Counted from the stretch's first letter, positions 1 to 12,969 are shown. The stretch is DNA of 64,000 bases from Gliomastix tumulicola (GCA_001599755.1 BCHX01000006.1:2839336-2903335), one strand, 5' to 3'. The notes: generated by a model from the letters alone, not told the origin. Made by a program: numbers and translations.

Positions 1-667
1 TTTCTGCCCGGCTAGGCGGCCGGTATCAGTGGTGGTCTTACCAGGGAGAGGCCGCGGGAGACGGAGGCCTGAAAGCAAGGAAGCAATCACTGGTGGGAAG
101 GTACCCAAGGCGTCCAAGATGAGCCAAGATCATGCTTGGTACCGCCATGCCGGCTTCAGCATGCCTTATCCGTCCAACACTCGTGTGTGTGTCGGGGATA
201 TCAGGCTCAAATACACGGCTGTGATAATCCATGCTGCCCACTGAACCCGGATACCAGTCCGACCCGGCAATATCGCCGGACCACACTCTCAATTTGGTAG
301 CCTCGACAATATTGAAGCGTTCGGTTTTCTACCCGACGGAGAGAAGACCGGCACTTCACAGCGAGCTTCCAACCTTGTGTGTACCAATTGCTAAGGGAGC
401 CACACTGGACACCATACTGAGATCACCTCAAACCAACCAAACGCTACAACCAGCCGGGGATCTAATAAAGCAGCCCATCCCTGAAGCGAAACCGCACGTG
501 GAGTCCCCATCCCCGCGCTTCTCCGCGAAGTTCTACCCCGTAGTCTCCCCATGTTGGTATAAACGACTGATCGCCCCAGACTGCCACCATGAAACGCCGT
601 TCTGCACCACACTTCGTCATCCCATCCCGCCCCCCCTAGGCCGCTTGCTCGTTGACAACCCGTGAGG
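1..667. other. 5' flank of sugar permease, no gene seen
   Basis: Only short unsupported open frames occur here, without coherent codon use or splice signals. The last few hundred bases are the promoter and 5' UTR of the permease at 668. An in-frame stop at 653-655 means the permease cannot start further upstream without an intron. Confidence 0.6.
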
Positions 668-2402
668 ATGCTGAGGTCGTTCCTGAAGCCGAAGGCGGTG
701 CAGAATGTGCACCACTTCACGACCCTGAGCAACAACACCCACCCGACCTGGTGGAAAGACGCCGGCCTCCGGAAGAATGTCTTCCACTGCGTCGGCCTGT
801 ACTTCTGCGTCTTCTACCTCGGCTACGATGCGTCCCTGATGAACGGCCTCCAGGCCATCCCCGAGTGGCAGTCGTACTTCAACAACCCCTCCGGTAACAT
901 CCTCGGTCTCATCTCCGCGAGTCTGTTCCTGCCCGCCATCGTCACGCCCTTCGCGGCGTCGTGGGTCAACGGCCGATGGGGCCGGAAGGTCTGCATGGGC
1001 ATCGGTTCCGTCCTGATGATTCTCGGTGGTCTCCTCAACGCCTTTGCTCCCAACCTCGGGACCTTCATCGGCGGCCGAGTCATCATCGGCGCGGCTGGCC
1101 CCTTCGGAAAGATCACGGGTATCGCTCTGCTGCAGGAGATTGCCCACCCTCGACTTCGACCGTATGTCGCGACGGCGTACTACAGCAACTACTACTTCGG
1201 TCAGATTGCCGCCGCATGGTTCTGCTATGGCGTGCTGTCGTGGCACACAACGGATTGGAGGTGGAGAGCCCCGGCTCTCTTCCAGATCTGGGCTCCCGCT
1301 GTTGTCCTCGTCCACCTGTTCTTCATACCCGAAAGCCCGCGATGGCTCATCGATCACGACCGGTCCGAGGAGGCGATGAAGATCCTCGCCAAGGAACATG
1401 CCAACGGCGATCTCAACGACGAGCTGGTCCGCTACGAGTTCGACGAGATCTGCCACGCGCTCAAGTACGAGAAGGAGAACCAGAACGCCAGGTACATCGA
1501 CTTCCTCAAGACACCCGGCAACAGGCGGCGACTGCTCGTCCTGATCACCATGGGAACGGGATCTAACTGGGTCGGCAACGGCATCATCGCCTACTACCTG
1601 TCCCCGGCCCTGAAGCTCGTCGGCATCAACAAGCCGGACCAGATCGCCGGCATCAACGGTGGCCTGGCGATCTGGTCTCTCATCTGGGCCTACGGCGGTG
1701 CCATGAGTGCCGAGCGTGCTGGTCGCCGAGTCCTGTGGATTACCGGCACTGCCGGTATGTGCGCAACGTACATCGTCATGACTGGCCTGAGCGGCTCGTT
1801 CGCCAGCAACCCGTCGCACTCGCTGGGCATTGCTGTGGTGCCGATGATGTTCATCTACAAGTCCTTCTACTGCATGAGTTGGTCGCCGCTGCCGTTTGCC
1901 TACGGTGCTGAGATTCTGCCGTACAACATGCGACTCAAGGGTCTGAGTATCGAGCTCAGTGTCCAGAGTGTGGCGCTCACCTTCAACCAATGGGTGAACC
2001 CCGTTGCTCTGGAGGCCATGAAGTGGAAATAGTAAGTTCACATCGAGATTTATCGTGATTCATAGGAGGTTGAATGAGTACTAACCTACTACACAGCTAC
2101 ATTGTGTATATTGCCCTCATCGCTATGTACCTTGTCCTCATCCTGTTCTTCTTCCCCGAGACTAAGTAAGTTTATCACTCGGTGCTTGCATGTTATTTCT
2201 CCGTGGCTAACAAGCTTTCTCCTTTTCCAGGAATATGACTATCGAAGAGGTCTCTGTTCTTTTCGACACTGGCAGAAAGGGTGATGCACAGGCCGCTGCC
2301 CGCAAGTTGGGCCAGGGCGATATTAAGGAGCAGGCGCTTGCCGATAACATTGAGGATGCGGACAAGGCACCACAGACGAAGACTACATCTCAGGTTGTAT
2401 GA
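668..2402 (+). CDS. MFS sugar transporter (lactose permease/hexose type)
   Basis: This is a plasma-membrane sugar/H+ symporter of the MFS sugar-porter family. Exons are 668-2031, 2097-2165 and 2231-2402, giving 534 aa; both introns have GTAAGT donors and the first has a CTAAC branch site. About twelve hydrophobic segments are visible. The family motifs are GRWGRK after TM2 (near residue 100), PESPRWL before the central loop (near residue 220) and the PETK motif that spans the second intron. The N-terminus (MLRSFLKPKAVQNVHHFTTL) and the Trp-rich start of TM1 resemble fungal lactose/galactose permeases. The substrate cannot be read from sequence. The first ATG after an upstream stop is at 668. 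Confidence 0.9.
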
Positions 2403-4192
2403 GCAGATACTGGGGGGTCATCATGCTAGGATGGCCTTCACTGTCCAGGTATTGTGAAGCATACAAGACATGGCTGGATAGACACAAGTCTCAATTGAAT
2501 GAGCCAGATGAGAAGGCAATGAACTGAATTGCTTCCATGCATCAAATGTACTGCCGATGTAATCTCCTGTGGTGCTAGATCATATTGAGTAGTCCAATCC
2601 GTCACCCTGATCTTGTCCCCGTCATTGTATCCCTAGGCTCTACGATTCTGGAAGGAGTGAGTATCTTGCCGCCCCGGCAACCACACTGCCCTATAAATAC
2701 AGGGAGCCCGCTGGCTGGCTCCCTTTTAGACCTGGGAGGCACTTTACACTAACTCATACTGCCATTACTATGAACTTGGGGATTGTTGCAAAGTCTAACA
2801 ACTTATTGCCTTAAGTATCTCGAAAAGGTTCGTCAAGCCATGGGCAACGCGAATCATACGAGTGCCAAGCTACCAGTAGCTTGTCGCGTGAATACCACCC
2901 AAATGCACTAGGGTTCCGAGAGGGGAAGCACAAAGCATGGTATTGATAATACAAGAAGAGGAACATTTGGCTAGGGCTCCTCTGCAAGGCGGACGTGGAC
3001 GCACGGCGCAGAGCGATGCGCCCAGCACATCCCCATGGTCTGCAGCATGCATTCTGGCGGCAACTTTCAGCTCTCCTTTGCGATCGAGGACAATGTATCG
3101 ACGCGATGTACCCTTCGCAAACCGACTTTGGTTGTACGGAGACCAATGCGCCCTCGCCGTGGACGCTGCTTGGCTCGAGCTCAGGTCTCGCCATTCCTCC
3201 TCACTTGTCCGCGTAATCAACTGCCCAAGCTCACCAATGAGATGGCGACACACCTGGAACAAATGTAAGCGCCAACGCAAGGACTAATGTACTGTCTCAC
3301 CCCAACATTGGCCACAAGCCAGTTGTAGCGGGGACTAATGCAGAGGACGTGCATTAACTCCTCACCGCCGACCTCAGCTCATGCAGTGTCCGGCGCTCAC
3401 TGCTCTGAATAGGAAAGGTCGTATTAAATAGTATGATGCAAGCCCCGAGCCACAGCACAGCAATAGTGCTTGTTCACGTCATCCGAGACACGGAGGCGGG
3501 CGCTTGGACTTCTGGCCACTGGTGCTACTGTGGTGCACACGATAATCCATTCATGCATGTCTCTGAGAGCAGGCCCCGAAAGGACTTTGAAAGGCCTTCA
3601 TGGTGCATCCTCTGCTTGCTATTGGAAGTGAACCCCTGCCTCCCTAGTCCCCAGCCCCCCCGAAAATCTTGAGCACGAGCACGGCGGTCCCGAACCGGGC
3701 GATGGCCTCGTAGATCAATCTAGATCCAAAGCTAGCGAAGCTCCGATGTCTTCTTATTGGCTGTTCATGACGTTCACTCCGACCCTGCAGCAGGCATTCC
3801 GTAGTCTATTGCTCATCTTGCATACTGATGCACCTTTCAGCTGAGGACTGTCTAGCTCTTCTCCTCAATTGGGATCCCGACTATCGCCACAGCCAATATG
3901 ACTGGTTACTGATCACCGTCAGGAGTCCAATCGCGTTGAGTTGTATGTTTCACTCCGTTCCGACGACTCCGCGTTTATCCCTCTTTCGTAGCTCGCCGAC
4001 GGCCTTGGTGGTATGATCCAGACATCATAGCCATGCTCCATCCCAATGGTGAGATCAGAGTATCCGTGTAGGCTACGGATGGATGAGAATTTAGAGCCTG
4101 TTGCTGCACTCTCTTCGTCTGCTTAGCCAAATCACCAAGCTCTTCGTAGTCAATTGCAGTCAGTATCACATTTTCGGTCGTTATTTCCAATC
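2403..4192. other. 1.8-kb intergenic region
   Basis: No convincing gene was found. A TATA-like CTATAAATAC lies near 2691, but the open frames at 2811-3287 overlap on both strands and show no domain or splice pattern. The last few hundred bases are the lectin gene promoter. Confidence 0.55.
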
Positions 4193-5445
4193 ATGCAGCT
4201 TCGATCAATGATGGTCGCCCTAGCGGTAAGTAATCACTGCCCAGCCTCTTGAAAGCATACGGGCTGACAATCCAAGGCAACGACTGCCACCGCCTTCCAA
4301 ATCGCCGCGGTCTCCTGGAAGGACCCCCGCATGGACCTTTTTGGTCTCGCAGACAAGACCTCTCTCTGGCACAAGTTCTACACGGGTTGGGACTGGCAGC
4401 CCCAAGAGGGCTTCGAGCGTGTGCCCGCGATCGAAGCATCCACCCCGTCTGCTGCGTCCTGGGGCGAAGGCCACTTTGACCTTGTCTATGTAAACGCATC
4501 TGGCTCCAACATCCTCCACAAGTACTTCGTCGGCGGCAGCTGGGGCCCCTCCTGGGAGGAGGTCGAGAACCTCGGTGGTGGTGACGTCGTGTCTGTCGCC
4601 AGCCACGCCTGGGGCGATCAGAGGCTCGACCTGGTCGCCAGGCGAGCCGACGGAGCGTTCCTGCACAAGGCCTGGACGGGCTCCGAGTGGTATCCCTCCG
4701 TCGATGGATGGGAGGACTTTGGCGGCGAGTTTGCCAGTGACCCGGCCGTTGGCTCATGGGGCCCTGGCCGTCTGGACATCATCGGCATTTCGGATCAGAC
4801 CGGAAGCATCTACCACAAGTTCTGGTTCGAAGGCTGGTCCAAGTGGGAGGATCTCGGCGGCGGTCCCTTCGTCGGAACGCCCAAGATCACCTCCTGGGGC
4901 CCTCAGCGATTCGACATCTGGGCCGTTGACGAGTACGGGCAGCTGAACCATCTCGTCTGGGACGGCACCCGATACCTGGAGTGGGAGAATCTGGGCGGGG
5001 TCTTCGAAGAGACGCCCGTCGTCGTGCACTGGAACGTGTCCAAGGTCGACATCGTCGGCAAGACCGGCGACGCCTACGTGCTCAAGGCCTTCAACAGCAC
5101 GCATTGGGTGCCCGAGGGCGATGGCTGGTCGCGGCTTGCATCGCCGTTTGAGTCCGAGCCCGCTGTCCTGGCGCGACATGATACCAGTAAGTACAAGCTT
5201 CTTGTCCTTCCCTCCCTACTTAGCCACACACATGTCTGGGTGGTGGCGGCTGACCATGAGTAGATCTGATCAATGTTTTTGGCGTCGATGAGGACAATTC
5301 GGTCAGACTCAAGCTTTGGACTGGGTATGGCTGGGAGCTAGCCGCTGAGACCACGTGGAGTCTTGGAGACTTGCCCGTAGCGCGGCTTGCACTCATGGAG
5401 GGCGGCGGCCGCGTGCGAGGTCAGAATGTCCTCGGCGAGCTCTAG
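4193..5445 (+). CDS. PLL-like beta-propeller lectin, probably secreted
   Basis: Exons 4193-4225, 4277-5186 and 5264-5445 give 374 aa. A short first exon supplies a signal-peptide-like start (MQLRSMMVALA). The body is built from about seven degenerate 45-50-residue repeats of the type W-E-D-L-G-G...P...SWGP-x-R-x-D-I, visible for example at the codons around 4590, 4740, 4880 and 5020. This is the pattern of the PLL family of seven-bladed beta-propeller lectins, whose bacterial members bind fucose and other sugars. Binding specificity here is unknown. A secreted glycan-binding role is inferred. The final exon restores the last blade and ends near a Gly/Arg-rich tail. Confidence 0.8.
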
Positions 5446-6032
5446 CATGGCGAAAGAATGCAGATCGTGTCCTCAGGTGGTGGGCGCGGGAGCTGGGGCA
5501 CCACGTCGACGGCTTCGTGGCCCTAGACTGGGTCGGATGTAGCTAAGAGACGATAGTCGTGGGAATCGTTTGCTGGATGAAGAGCAATATCACTAGGAGT
5601 GTCCTGCTGTCGTTAAGAGTGATAGAAGCCTAGTCGTGAAATTCTCAATCTTACAGCATTGGACTTGTTGAGGGAACATCCTCCCAATCGTTCTTGTCTG
5701 AGCCTATGATCAGACTTATCCACATCTCTCTAGCTGTAGTAGGTGCTTCGGTCTTACTATGGATGGCCTGCTCAGTTTTTGATCATCACCATTATGGGCT
5801 GTTGGTTTTTAGTTTGGCTATGTCGCGCACCTGAGGTCCCGTGAATTAAAACAACCGCGGAGCTTCCGTCACCGACATGATCGAACGATATAGGCAGTTC
5901 GGTAAAATTATATATATGTAGATCTCGACAACACTTGAAGGTTTAACTTGAAAGAGCCCTACCGCGGCATGTCGGCAAAAAGAGAATTTAAAGTTACCAG
6001 CCAGATCAAAAGCCAAAAAAGACTCCGAGAGC
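5446..6032. other. Intergenic, no gene seen
   Basis: AT-rich sequence between the lectin gene and the tRNA. It includes an AATTATATATATG stretch near 5907. No supported open frame. Confidence 0.6.
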
Positions 6033-6106
6033 CACCCAGTAGGGGGTTCGAACCCCTGACATCCAGATTAAAAGTCTGGCGCTCTAACCAGCTGAGCTAA
6101 CCGGGT
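6033..6106 (-). tRNA. tRNA-Lys (anticodon UUU)
   Basis: On the minus strand a 74-nt cloverleaf folds with acceptor stem ACCCGGT/ACTGGGT (one G-U pair), D-arm GCTC-AGCTGGTTA-GAGC, anticodon stem CCAGA/TCTGG with loop CTTTTAA, and T-arm with GGTTCGAACCC. The loop places TTT at positions 34-36, so it decodes AAA lysine codons. No intron is present. T runs (A runs on the plus strand near 6015) lie just downstream and could end Pol III transcription. Confidence 0.96.
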
Positions 6107-6971
6107 CTAGCGGCACTTTCTCAGAGGCTCCAGAAGCTGGACTAAGTAGGACGCTAACAGCTCTCAATCGTTGAAACATCTGTTATTATCCCCAACCTCC
6201 CAACTCCGGCCACTTTGGCAAAATTTTGAGTGTGTCCCTTACTCTATGCATGATCTCTGGCTAATATCTGTCTTGGACTGATATGTAGATGTTCGTGCGT
6301 GCGGTGAAAGATACGAGGCAAGGCCTGTGTTGACGAGCTCCGCATGGCATAAGGACGCTTTGGCCAATCTCGCTTACAAATATCCAAAATCTGTTTATTA
6401 CATACGCGCTCGGATGATGCGCCCAGACACCCAGAATTGGCGTTCTGCATCTGTCGCTCTCATGAGAACTCGCTGCCACGAGGCTGGTGCTGGCGCTCAG
6501 GGAGGAGGTCCCCTTTCATGATAGGGAAAATATTTCCACCCTGGTGGTCGAGGATAAGATTGTGTTTGGAGGATGCAGCGTTTGAACGGAAAGGCGGTCT
6601 CGGGAGGCTGCGACAGGACAAGGTGGAAGGGGATATTTGGTATCAATGGTGGAAGCTGTAAATTTCTCAAGTCTGCCTAGGCAGGAATTAAGAGTATAGT
6701 GAAGCTCGAGCTACGAGATGGACCTGGCGCCAATACAGCTTCGTAGTAATGAGTCAAGGTGTGCGATAATGAAGGGAATCAATCCATACATGGGCTGCAA
6801 CCAAGTGACAGATATTACGCAGGCTGAACGAGCGTCTAACACGCCGATAAAGCACGTTACCCGGATTTGAAGCTGAAAATCTGGGTCTTTGATTTATACG
6901 TACGTTAAAACTACCTTATCTTGTGAGTCTGGAGCCTCAACATTAAAGCGTGATTCGGGCTCTATGCTTTC
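6107..6971. other. Intergenic, no gene seen
   Basis: Short overlapping open frames at 6244-6661 have no domain or splice support. The right end is 3' flank of the UstYa-like gene. Confidence 0.55.
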
Positions 6972-7937
6972 TCAGAGAACTGGCTCGGTCTCCTCCGCAG
7001 AGGTATCCTGCCACTCGCCCGTCTTCAAATTGCGAGTGATTCTCATAGCCATGACTGCCTTGTGCACCTCGTTCCAGTCCCTGCACATGTGTACACCTCC
7101 CCAGCCGAGGGATACTTGCGTGAAGCCATCGTCGACCAAGGGCTCCAATGCGAGGTCGGCATGGCACATTATTGCCTACTCAGACAAATCCAAATCAGTA
7201 AGGGGTGTTTCAAATAGTGGAATGAGTGCTCCTTACCTGCCGAACCATTTCGATACAGTGGAAGATGTGCTCCAGATCATCGTCCTCCTTGACCTCGTCG
7301 CGGCCGTACGCAATCAGGGTTTGCTTGATTGCCATCTTTACAAGGACATCTGGTCAGGTTTTACTCACAGCTAGAGCTATGTTGAAGGATAGCTAACTTA
7401 CCACGCAGTGAAGTTGATGCATCGCTGCAACGCCGAAGCCCTGACTGCCATCGGGCCATGAGTCTGGATTTTCACCAATGCGGCTCATGGGCTGTCCTTT
7501 CTCGACTCCTGCAGAGTCACCATCGGGAATGGCCACAAAGGTCCCGGGGTAGACATCCTCCCAGATGTTTGGCATGATCGTGCCATTGGGGAAGAATCGC
7601 CGTGGCTCCGAGTCGACAAACCGGGCATCCCGCTCGAGGACTGTTGGTCTCCGTCGGACTTTGAGAGCGTCAGTCTCATGCCCGTTGGAGCGTGCAACAT
7701 CGCAATATGAAAGCACTCACCATCGCCAAAGAAAATGTCTGTCGGTAATTCAATCCCGCTGGCCCGTAGTCGGGCACCCTCCCAGACGTAAGAATACCTT
7801 CCTGCGAAGAAACTAGCAACCAAGACAATGGCTAGACCTGCAGAATAGAGCCCGAGAAAGAGAGGTGCTCGAGGTGCTTTGGCGCCGCCATTGGGCACTG
7901 GAAGTTCACCTAGAGGACTGTACTTGTGCTCCGGCAT
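6972..7937 (-). CDS. UstYa-family (DUF3328) peptide-cyclising oxidase 1
   Basis: UstYa-family proteins are membrane-anchored oxidases that form side-chain cross-links in fungal RiPPs (dikaritins) and also act on some other peptides. Exons 7937-7721, 7640-7402, 7335-7237 and 7175-6972 give 252 aa. One TM helix lies near residues 24-47 after a short cytosolic tail. The two family signatures are present: HQLHC near residue 150, and a second HC motif in the form HIFHCIEMVRQ near 175-185, followed directly by AIMCHAD. An intron sits just after HQLHCV. The second motif is a divergent version of HC-x-D-x-LRQ. The acceptor of intron 1 could alternatively lie 18 nt upstream without changing frame. This is the leftmost gene of the candidate RiPP cluster. 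Confidence 0.88.
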
Positions 7938-9736
7938 CTTTCTTTGCAGTGACGGACTGGTTTGGTTGAGGGAGAATAGAGATCGGGCACAAGATGAGGT
8001 ACAGAATGGCTCCCGCTGGGCAGCTCAAGGTGGCGGCCATGAATGCCACATATTCGCCCGCATAAGCTCACCAAGACAGCAAATGCTCATGTGCCTCGAC
8101 TCGTGGCCGCGACTCCACGGAATGTCGTCCACGGGGAGCGGGGGCCACTGCCACTTGTCTGTTAATACTCCGGGGCGGGATGCATGGTGGTAGCGCACCG
8201 GAGTAATATCCCTGGCGCCACAATCTGCACCCGTCGAGTCCCTGCCTGACAGTGACGGCGGGGCAGCGGGCAAGGGCCGCCGTGAAATGCGCTGCATAAG
8301 CGATGGCTGCAGGACCTGCCGAGTTGCTCGAGGATCAGCACACGTTGGGCACTTGTAGCTGCAGTTTAGCTCACAGTGCTTGAGGATGCGACTGAGGCTA
8401 TAGTGAGGAGAGGGGTCAAGGGAAAGGTCGGCTCTGTTAGCTTGAGATGGGTCGGTTATGTCGTCGAGCGTGCAACCTCCGATGGTTTCGCCGAGGAGTC
8501 GGCCATTCCCCCAGTGGAGGGCGCGCGTTGTCCCATGCATGGCAGCAGCTGTTCTATGGTGACATTGGACGAGTATGAAATTGGGATGGAGGCAGAGAGG
8601 GGCGGATGCGATGGCGTTTACGGCGACTCTGATCTTGCGCTGCCTTAACACAATCCTGTTTACCTTTCTTGACTCTAGCTGCCCCTCTACGCTCGATGCC
8701 CATCCTCACGTCACCGCTTGTCGGTACTAGATATCGCGTGTGCGGATTGCTGGCTGCTTTCCGTTGGGAGCACAAAATCATTCTCCCTACCTCCAGGTCC
8801 GGCCGACGCGACGAGCGATAATGTAGACTGCTCACTACGGACAGGTGAAAAGGATCGCTTCACGTTCATGAGCTTACCACCATGTAGAATTTCGTGCCCG
8901 AGGTTACAAATACCGAGGTAATCATGCATCAGACCATCATCTCCTACTGTGTGAAGAGTACAAGTGAGGCATTGTGGCTAAACGACGTCGGCGGCATCTG
9001 CCATCAACCCGAGACCAAGGGCCGTGCATCCCTGCTAGCAGGATTGACGACGTGTAGTAAGAAGTGCCCGTAAACCACAATCCGGGGTGCCCCGAATTCA
9101 TCCGGGGAAGAAAAGCGAGGGAACGAGGGTCGGCGCGGGGAAACCGTCGGCACCAGCTCCATGAGGTGCTAGAAGATCCGATGGATGCTACCTAACTGAT
9201 CCTCCTAAGCTTCAATATTCAATAATAGCTTATATCGTAGAGACACATATTTGGCATGAGGCTCGATGCTTTACCCGATGGGTATATGGATATGCAAATA
9301 TCGTGGGACTCGTGCCGGTGAATCATCCGGCTAAATGGGCGTGTGCAAGGCCGGACTCGCAAGGCCACACAGGATTCTTTGCTCGCTGTGAGTGTGAGTA
9401 CGCCAAAATTTACAACACTAGCCCGCAGTCACCGATGGTTCTCTAGTAATGACTTTCAATAGATGGATGCATTTAGCCGCTGCCTTGGCAGACGGAAACT
9501 ACTTCAATATCCCTACCAGAGCTCCGTGACACGGTCCGATGTAGCAGAACGAGTTGTTGGCGTATCTAGCATCGTGTTAGCTCACGCGAGAGTATATAGC
9601 CTACTTATGAAATCAAAAGCCCAAGATAAATAGAGATAGTTCATCCTCCAACTGACGAGAAGGAAACCACGGTATTTCACCAAGTACGAACGTCACACCT
9701 TGAATAGCCGGATCGCTCCTCTCTCTGCCCTCGTAT
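7938..9736. other. 1.8-kb divergent intergenic region
   Basis: This lies between the divergently transcribed UstYa gene 1 and the GH3 gene, so it should hold both promoters. A 208-codon minus-strand frame at 8025-8651 lacks any recognisable domain and is probably chance. Nothing else was seen. Confidence 0.5.
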
Positions 9737-12700
9737 ATGATGCGTTTTCTTCACTTGATACTTGGAGCTGCCGTCGCCGTCCATGTGTCGGCAGCCCCGT
9801 CACTCCCTGATGGCGGATCTGATCAGTGGCCCTGGGGTTCAACGCGAGGCATTTCCAAACACGACTTTATAGACCGCCTCTCGAAGCGCCTAACTGTCCC
9901 CGAGCTTGCACAGCACCTCAACCTGTTCAAGTACTCGGAGATCGCGGACAAGAATGGAAACGCCTCCAATTTCGACAAAATGGTCGGGAATCGCGGGATC
10001 GGAGAAATCAACTTCTGGTTTGCATTTCCCATCGCTCGACCTAACAGAATTGGCGTTGCTGACCGCTTGCAGGACACCCAAGGACTCGGAGGAATACAAC
10101 AAGATGCAAAAGCTTGTTATTAGTACCGCGAGAGTCCCGATCCCATTGATAATGAGCGGTGAATGGTGAGCAATTCCTACATGTTTGGGGTAGCATAGAT
10201 CTAACCCACGTCACAAAAGCCTTCACGGATCGCTCCGCCAGAACGTCACGATATTTCCTACAAGCCTTGATCTATCATCTACTTGGAATCTGGACTTGGT
10301 AAAGGACACAGCACGGGCTATTGGTGCTGAGACACGAGCTGTTGGGCAGGTAAACTCACCCTGTACCACTCTGCCGCTGAGCTGAGCTTCGAGCTGACCG
10401 AGATCAAGGCCGCGTGTTACGCCCCGGTTGTCGATCTTGCCAAAGATGCGAGATGGGGGAGAAACGGCGAGAATTTTGGAGAAGACAAGTTCCTGACAGC
10501 TCGGATGGCCGTTTCGTATATTTCCGGTCTCCAGAACGACGGCAATTTCTCTGATCACTCTGCTGTGTCGGCGTCTATAAAGCACTTTATCGGTCACGGG
10601 ATGCCAGCCGGCGGCAGGAACATTGCTCCCGCATTCGTGGGGAAAAGACAACTCCATACTGAGTATGGACTTCCCTTCCGCGATGCCATCCAGCTCGCCG
10701 ATGTCAGGGGTATCATGTCCGCGTACAACACGAATGACCTGGCCGCATCGTTTGCCGACCCCGAGGTCTACGATGCACTCAAAGATTGGGGCTTCGTTGG
10801 GCGGATCATGTCAGACGATCACAACATCAACAGAGCTGTCATATGGCACGGTGTTGCCGAGAGCCCTAGCCATGCTATCGCAGACTGGCTCCACGCTGGC
10901 GGCAGCGTCAACTACGCGGATTGGCCAAACAACGGATGGATCTCTTACGTCGAAAAAGCCGTCGAATCCGGCCTGGTGTCCAAGGAGGTGCTTCGTGCGC
11001 GAGTCAAAGATGTTCTCGCCATGAAGTATGATGCTGGGCTTTTTGACAATCCCTATCTTCCAGCCAATTTCTCCATTGGCAAGACGGACACTGCTGAGAC
11101 GCGAAAGCTGGCACTCGAGACAGCCCAACAGAGCGTCATTCTGCTGAAGAATGACGACGAGATTCTTCCGCTTGCCAACAACAACAACAACAACAACTCC
11201 ACCAAGATCGCTCTTATTGGGCCTTTTGTCGATACGCCCACCCTCGGCGGGTATGTGAGGCAGGGCATTCACGCAAGACAGTCAACGCTCCGCCAAGGTG
11301 TGCTGTCCCACACTGACGGGAGCTCGGTTGTCACCAGTTGGGGCGCATCCGATTGGCTCGACTTCAGGGCGCAGGTGATCCCAAATTACTACTTCCAGCC
11401 AGAGCTCGTCAATGACTCTACAATCGATAACGGACCACACACGCCATTCTTTCCGAGTTCCACGAAGAACGGCCTCCTGGCAACGTACTACTACGATACT
11501 GACTTCAAGAGGGCGGCATACCAGACTGTCCAAGGACCACTTCTGGAATACAACATATACCCGCCCAATGCGCCTGACGGTTCTCACATCCTGCAGAATG
11601 TGAGCTTCTCAGTCCGTTTTGAAGGAACCTTCAAATCGCCCGGGGCTGTCACGGGCGCCCTCGGTGCGCTCGTCAGCGCAGGAACGGCGACGGTGTACGT
11701 CAACGACAAGCTCTTGGTCGAATCAACAAAGTCCGTCGTGAGCTCCTACTGCGACGGGCCGGCCAACTTCTGGACACACTACGAGGCGAACTCCACGGCT
11801 ATCCCACCAGGTCTTGTGAAGTTCAGTTTTAAGGAAGGCGAAGAGTACAAAATCCGCATTGACTTTGTCTCGTCTTCGGCAGGTCTCGTTGCGCCGGCTT
11901 GGCAGCTTGTGCAGCGACCAGAAGAAGGGCAGAGCACGACAGAAGCCGGAGTCCAGCATGCTGTTGCAACGGCAAAAGACGCAGACATCATTGTTCTCGC
12001 TGTGGGCTCGTCCCTCCCGTCTGACCAGGAGACGTGCGACGTTTCGACGCTGAGTTTGACACCAAACCAGACCGCTTTGGCAGACGCTGTTTTCGATCTT
12101 GGGAAGCCCGTCGTTCTGCTTACATACGGTCCTCGCCCTAAAGGCCTACCCGAGTACTACAAGAAGGCAGCAGCGATCTTGCGGACGGGTTACGGCGGAC
12201 AGGACAGTGGACGAGCCGTCGCGGACGTTCTGTTTGGCAAGATAAACCCGTCAGGGAAATTGCCGCTCACCATCCCTTTTTCAGAGGGCACAATCCCCGC
12301 ATTCTACAACCACCAGAATAGTGACTACCATTATCGGTACACTGACCTGCCAATGCGGGACGTTCACGGCAACTTGCTCCATGAAGGTGTTTTTGGGGAC
12401 ACGGTCAGTAATAAAATCCCATATGTGTGTGCACCTTGGAACCTGGACACTAACAAGTGACAGAACGCTTACAATCCGTTGTATCCTTTTGGGTATGGCC
12501 TGAGCTACACCACGTTCTCGTACAGTCAGCTGTCTGTGGCTTCGGACTCGCACACATTCGGCGCCAGAGATACGCTCCAGTTCTCATTTTCTGTCGCCAA
12601 CACCGGATCACGCAAAGGGCGTGCCATCCCACAGGTGAGCCAGGCAACGTTTAAGTAGCGATGTAAGGCGGTTGGCTAACATTCTACCTTCCGCAGTTAT

Positions 12701-12969
12701 ACCTCCTTTGGCGAACAGCGTCGGTAGCGCAGCCAGTCAAACAGCTTTACGGCTTCTCTAACGTCGAGCTCGAGGCCGGCGAGTCGAAGGAAGTGACCAT
12801 CGACCTCGACGTGGCACGCTATTTGTCCGGGTTTGACGCTAAATATCGCTGGGTTGTGGAAGGCAAGAACTTCACATTTGCAATCATGGAACACTCGGGC
12901 GATACAACCTTCAATAATGTGACACTGTCGCTTGACAAGGCAGCGGAGGTCCCGTTGATTCTAAACTAG
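9737..12969 (+). CDS. Secreted GH3 beta-glucosidase-like enzyme with PA14 insert
   Basis: Exons 9737-10017, 10073-10165, 10220-10349, 10409-12403, 12464-12634 and 12697-12969 join in frame to about 980 aa. There is a signal peptide (residues 1-20). The TIM-barrel part has RWGRNGENFGED and KHFIGHG, and the predicted catalytic Asp is at about residue 304 in GRIMSDD (the usual motif is SDW). The second domain starts at SVILLKNDDEILPL. A PA14 domain is inserted near NGLLATYYYD, and the C-terminal fibronectin-like domain begins near YPFGYGLSYT. GH3 enzymes remove beta-linked glucose or related sugars. Its 3' end lies 88 bp from that of the convergent RiPP precursor. A role in that pathway, for example removing a sugar from the product, is only a guess. 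Confidence 0.88.

Noticed and set aside
617..2041. 474-codon open frame on the minus strand
   Set aside because: It lies wholly antisense to the conserved sugar permease and has low-complexity, Asp/Val/Arg-rich composition typical of a shadow frame in GC-biased codons.
2811..3287. Overlapping frames of 116-136 codons on both strands
   Set aside because: They overlap each other, lack recognisable motifs and have no convincing splice sites.
8025..8651. 208-codon minus-strand frame between UstYa gene 1 and GH3
   Set aside because: No domain, signal peptide, repeats or splice pattern; it was considered as an extra precursor or regulator but has no Kex2 repeat or zinc cluster.
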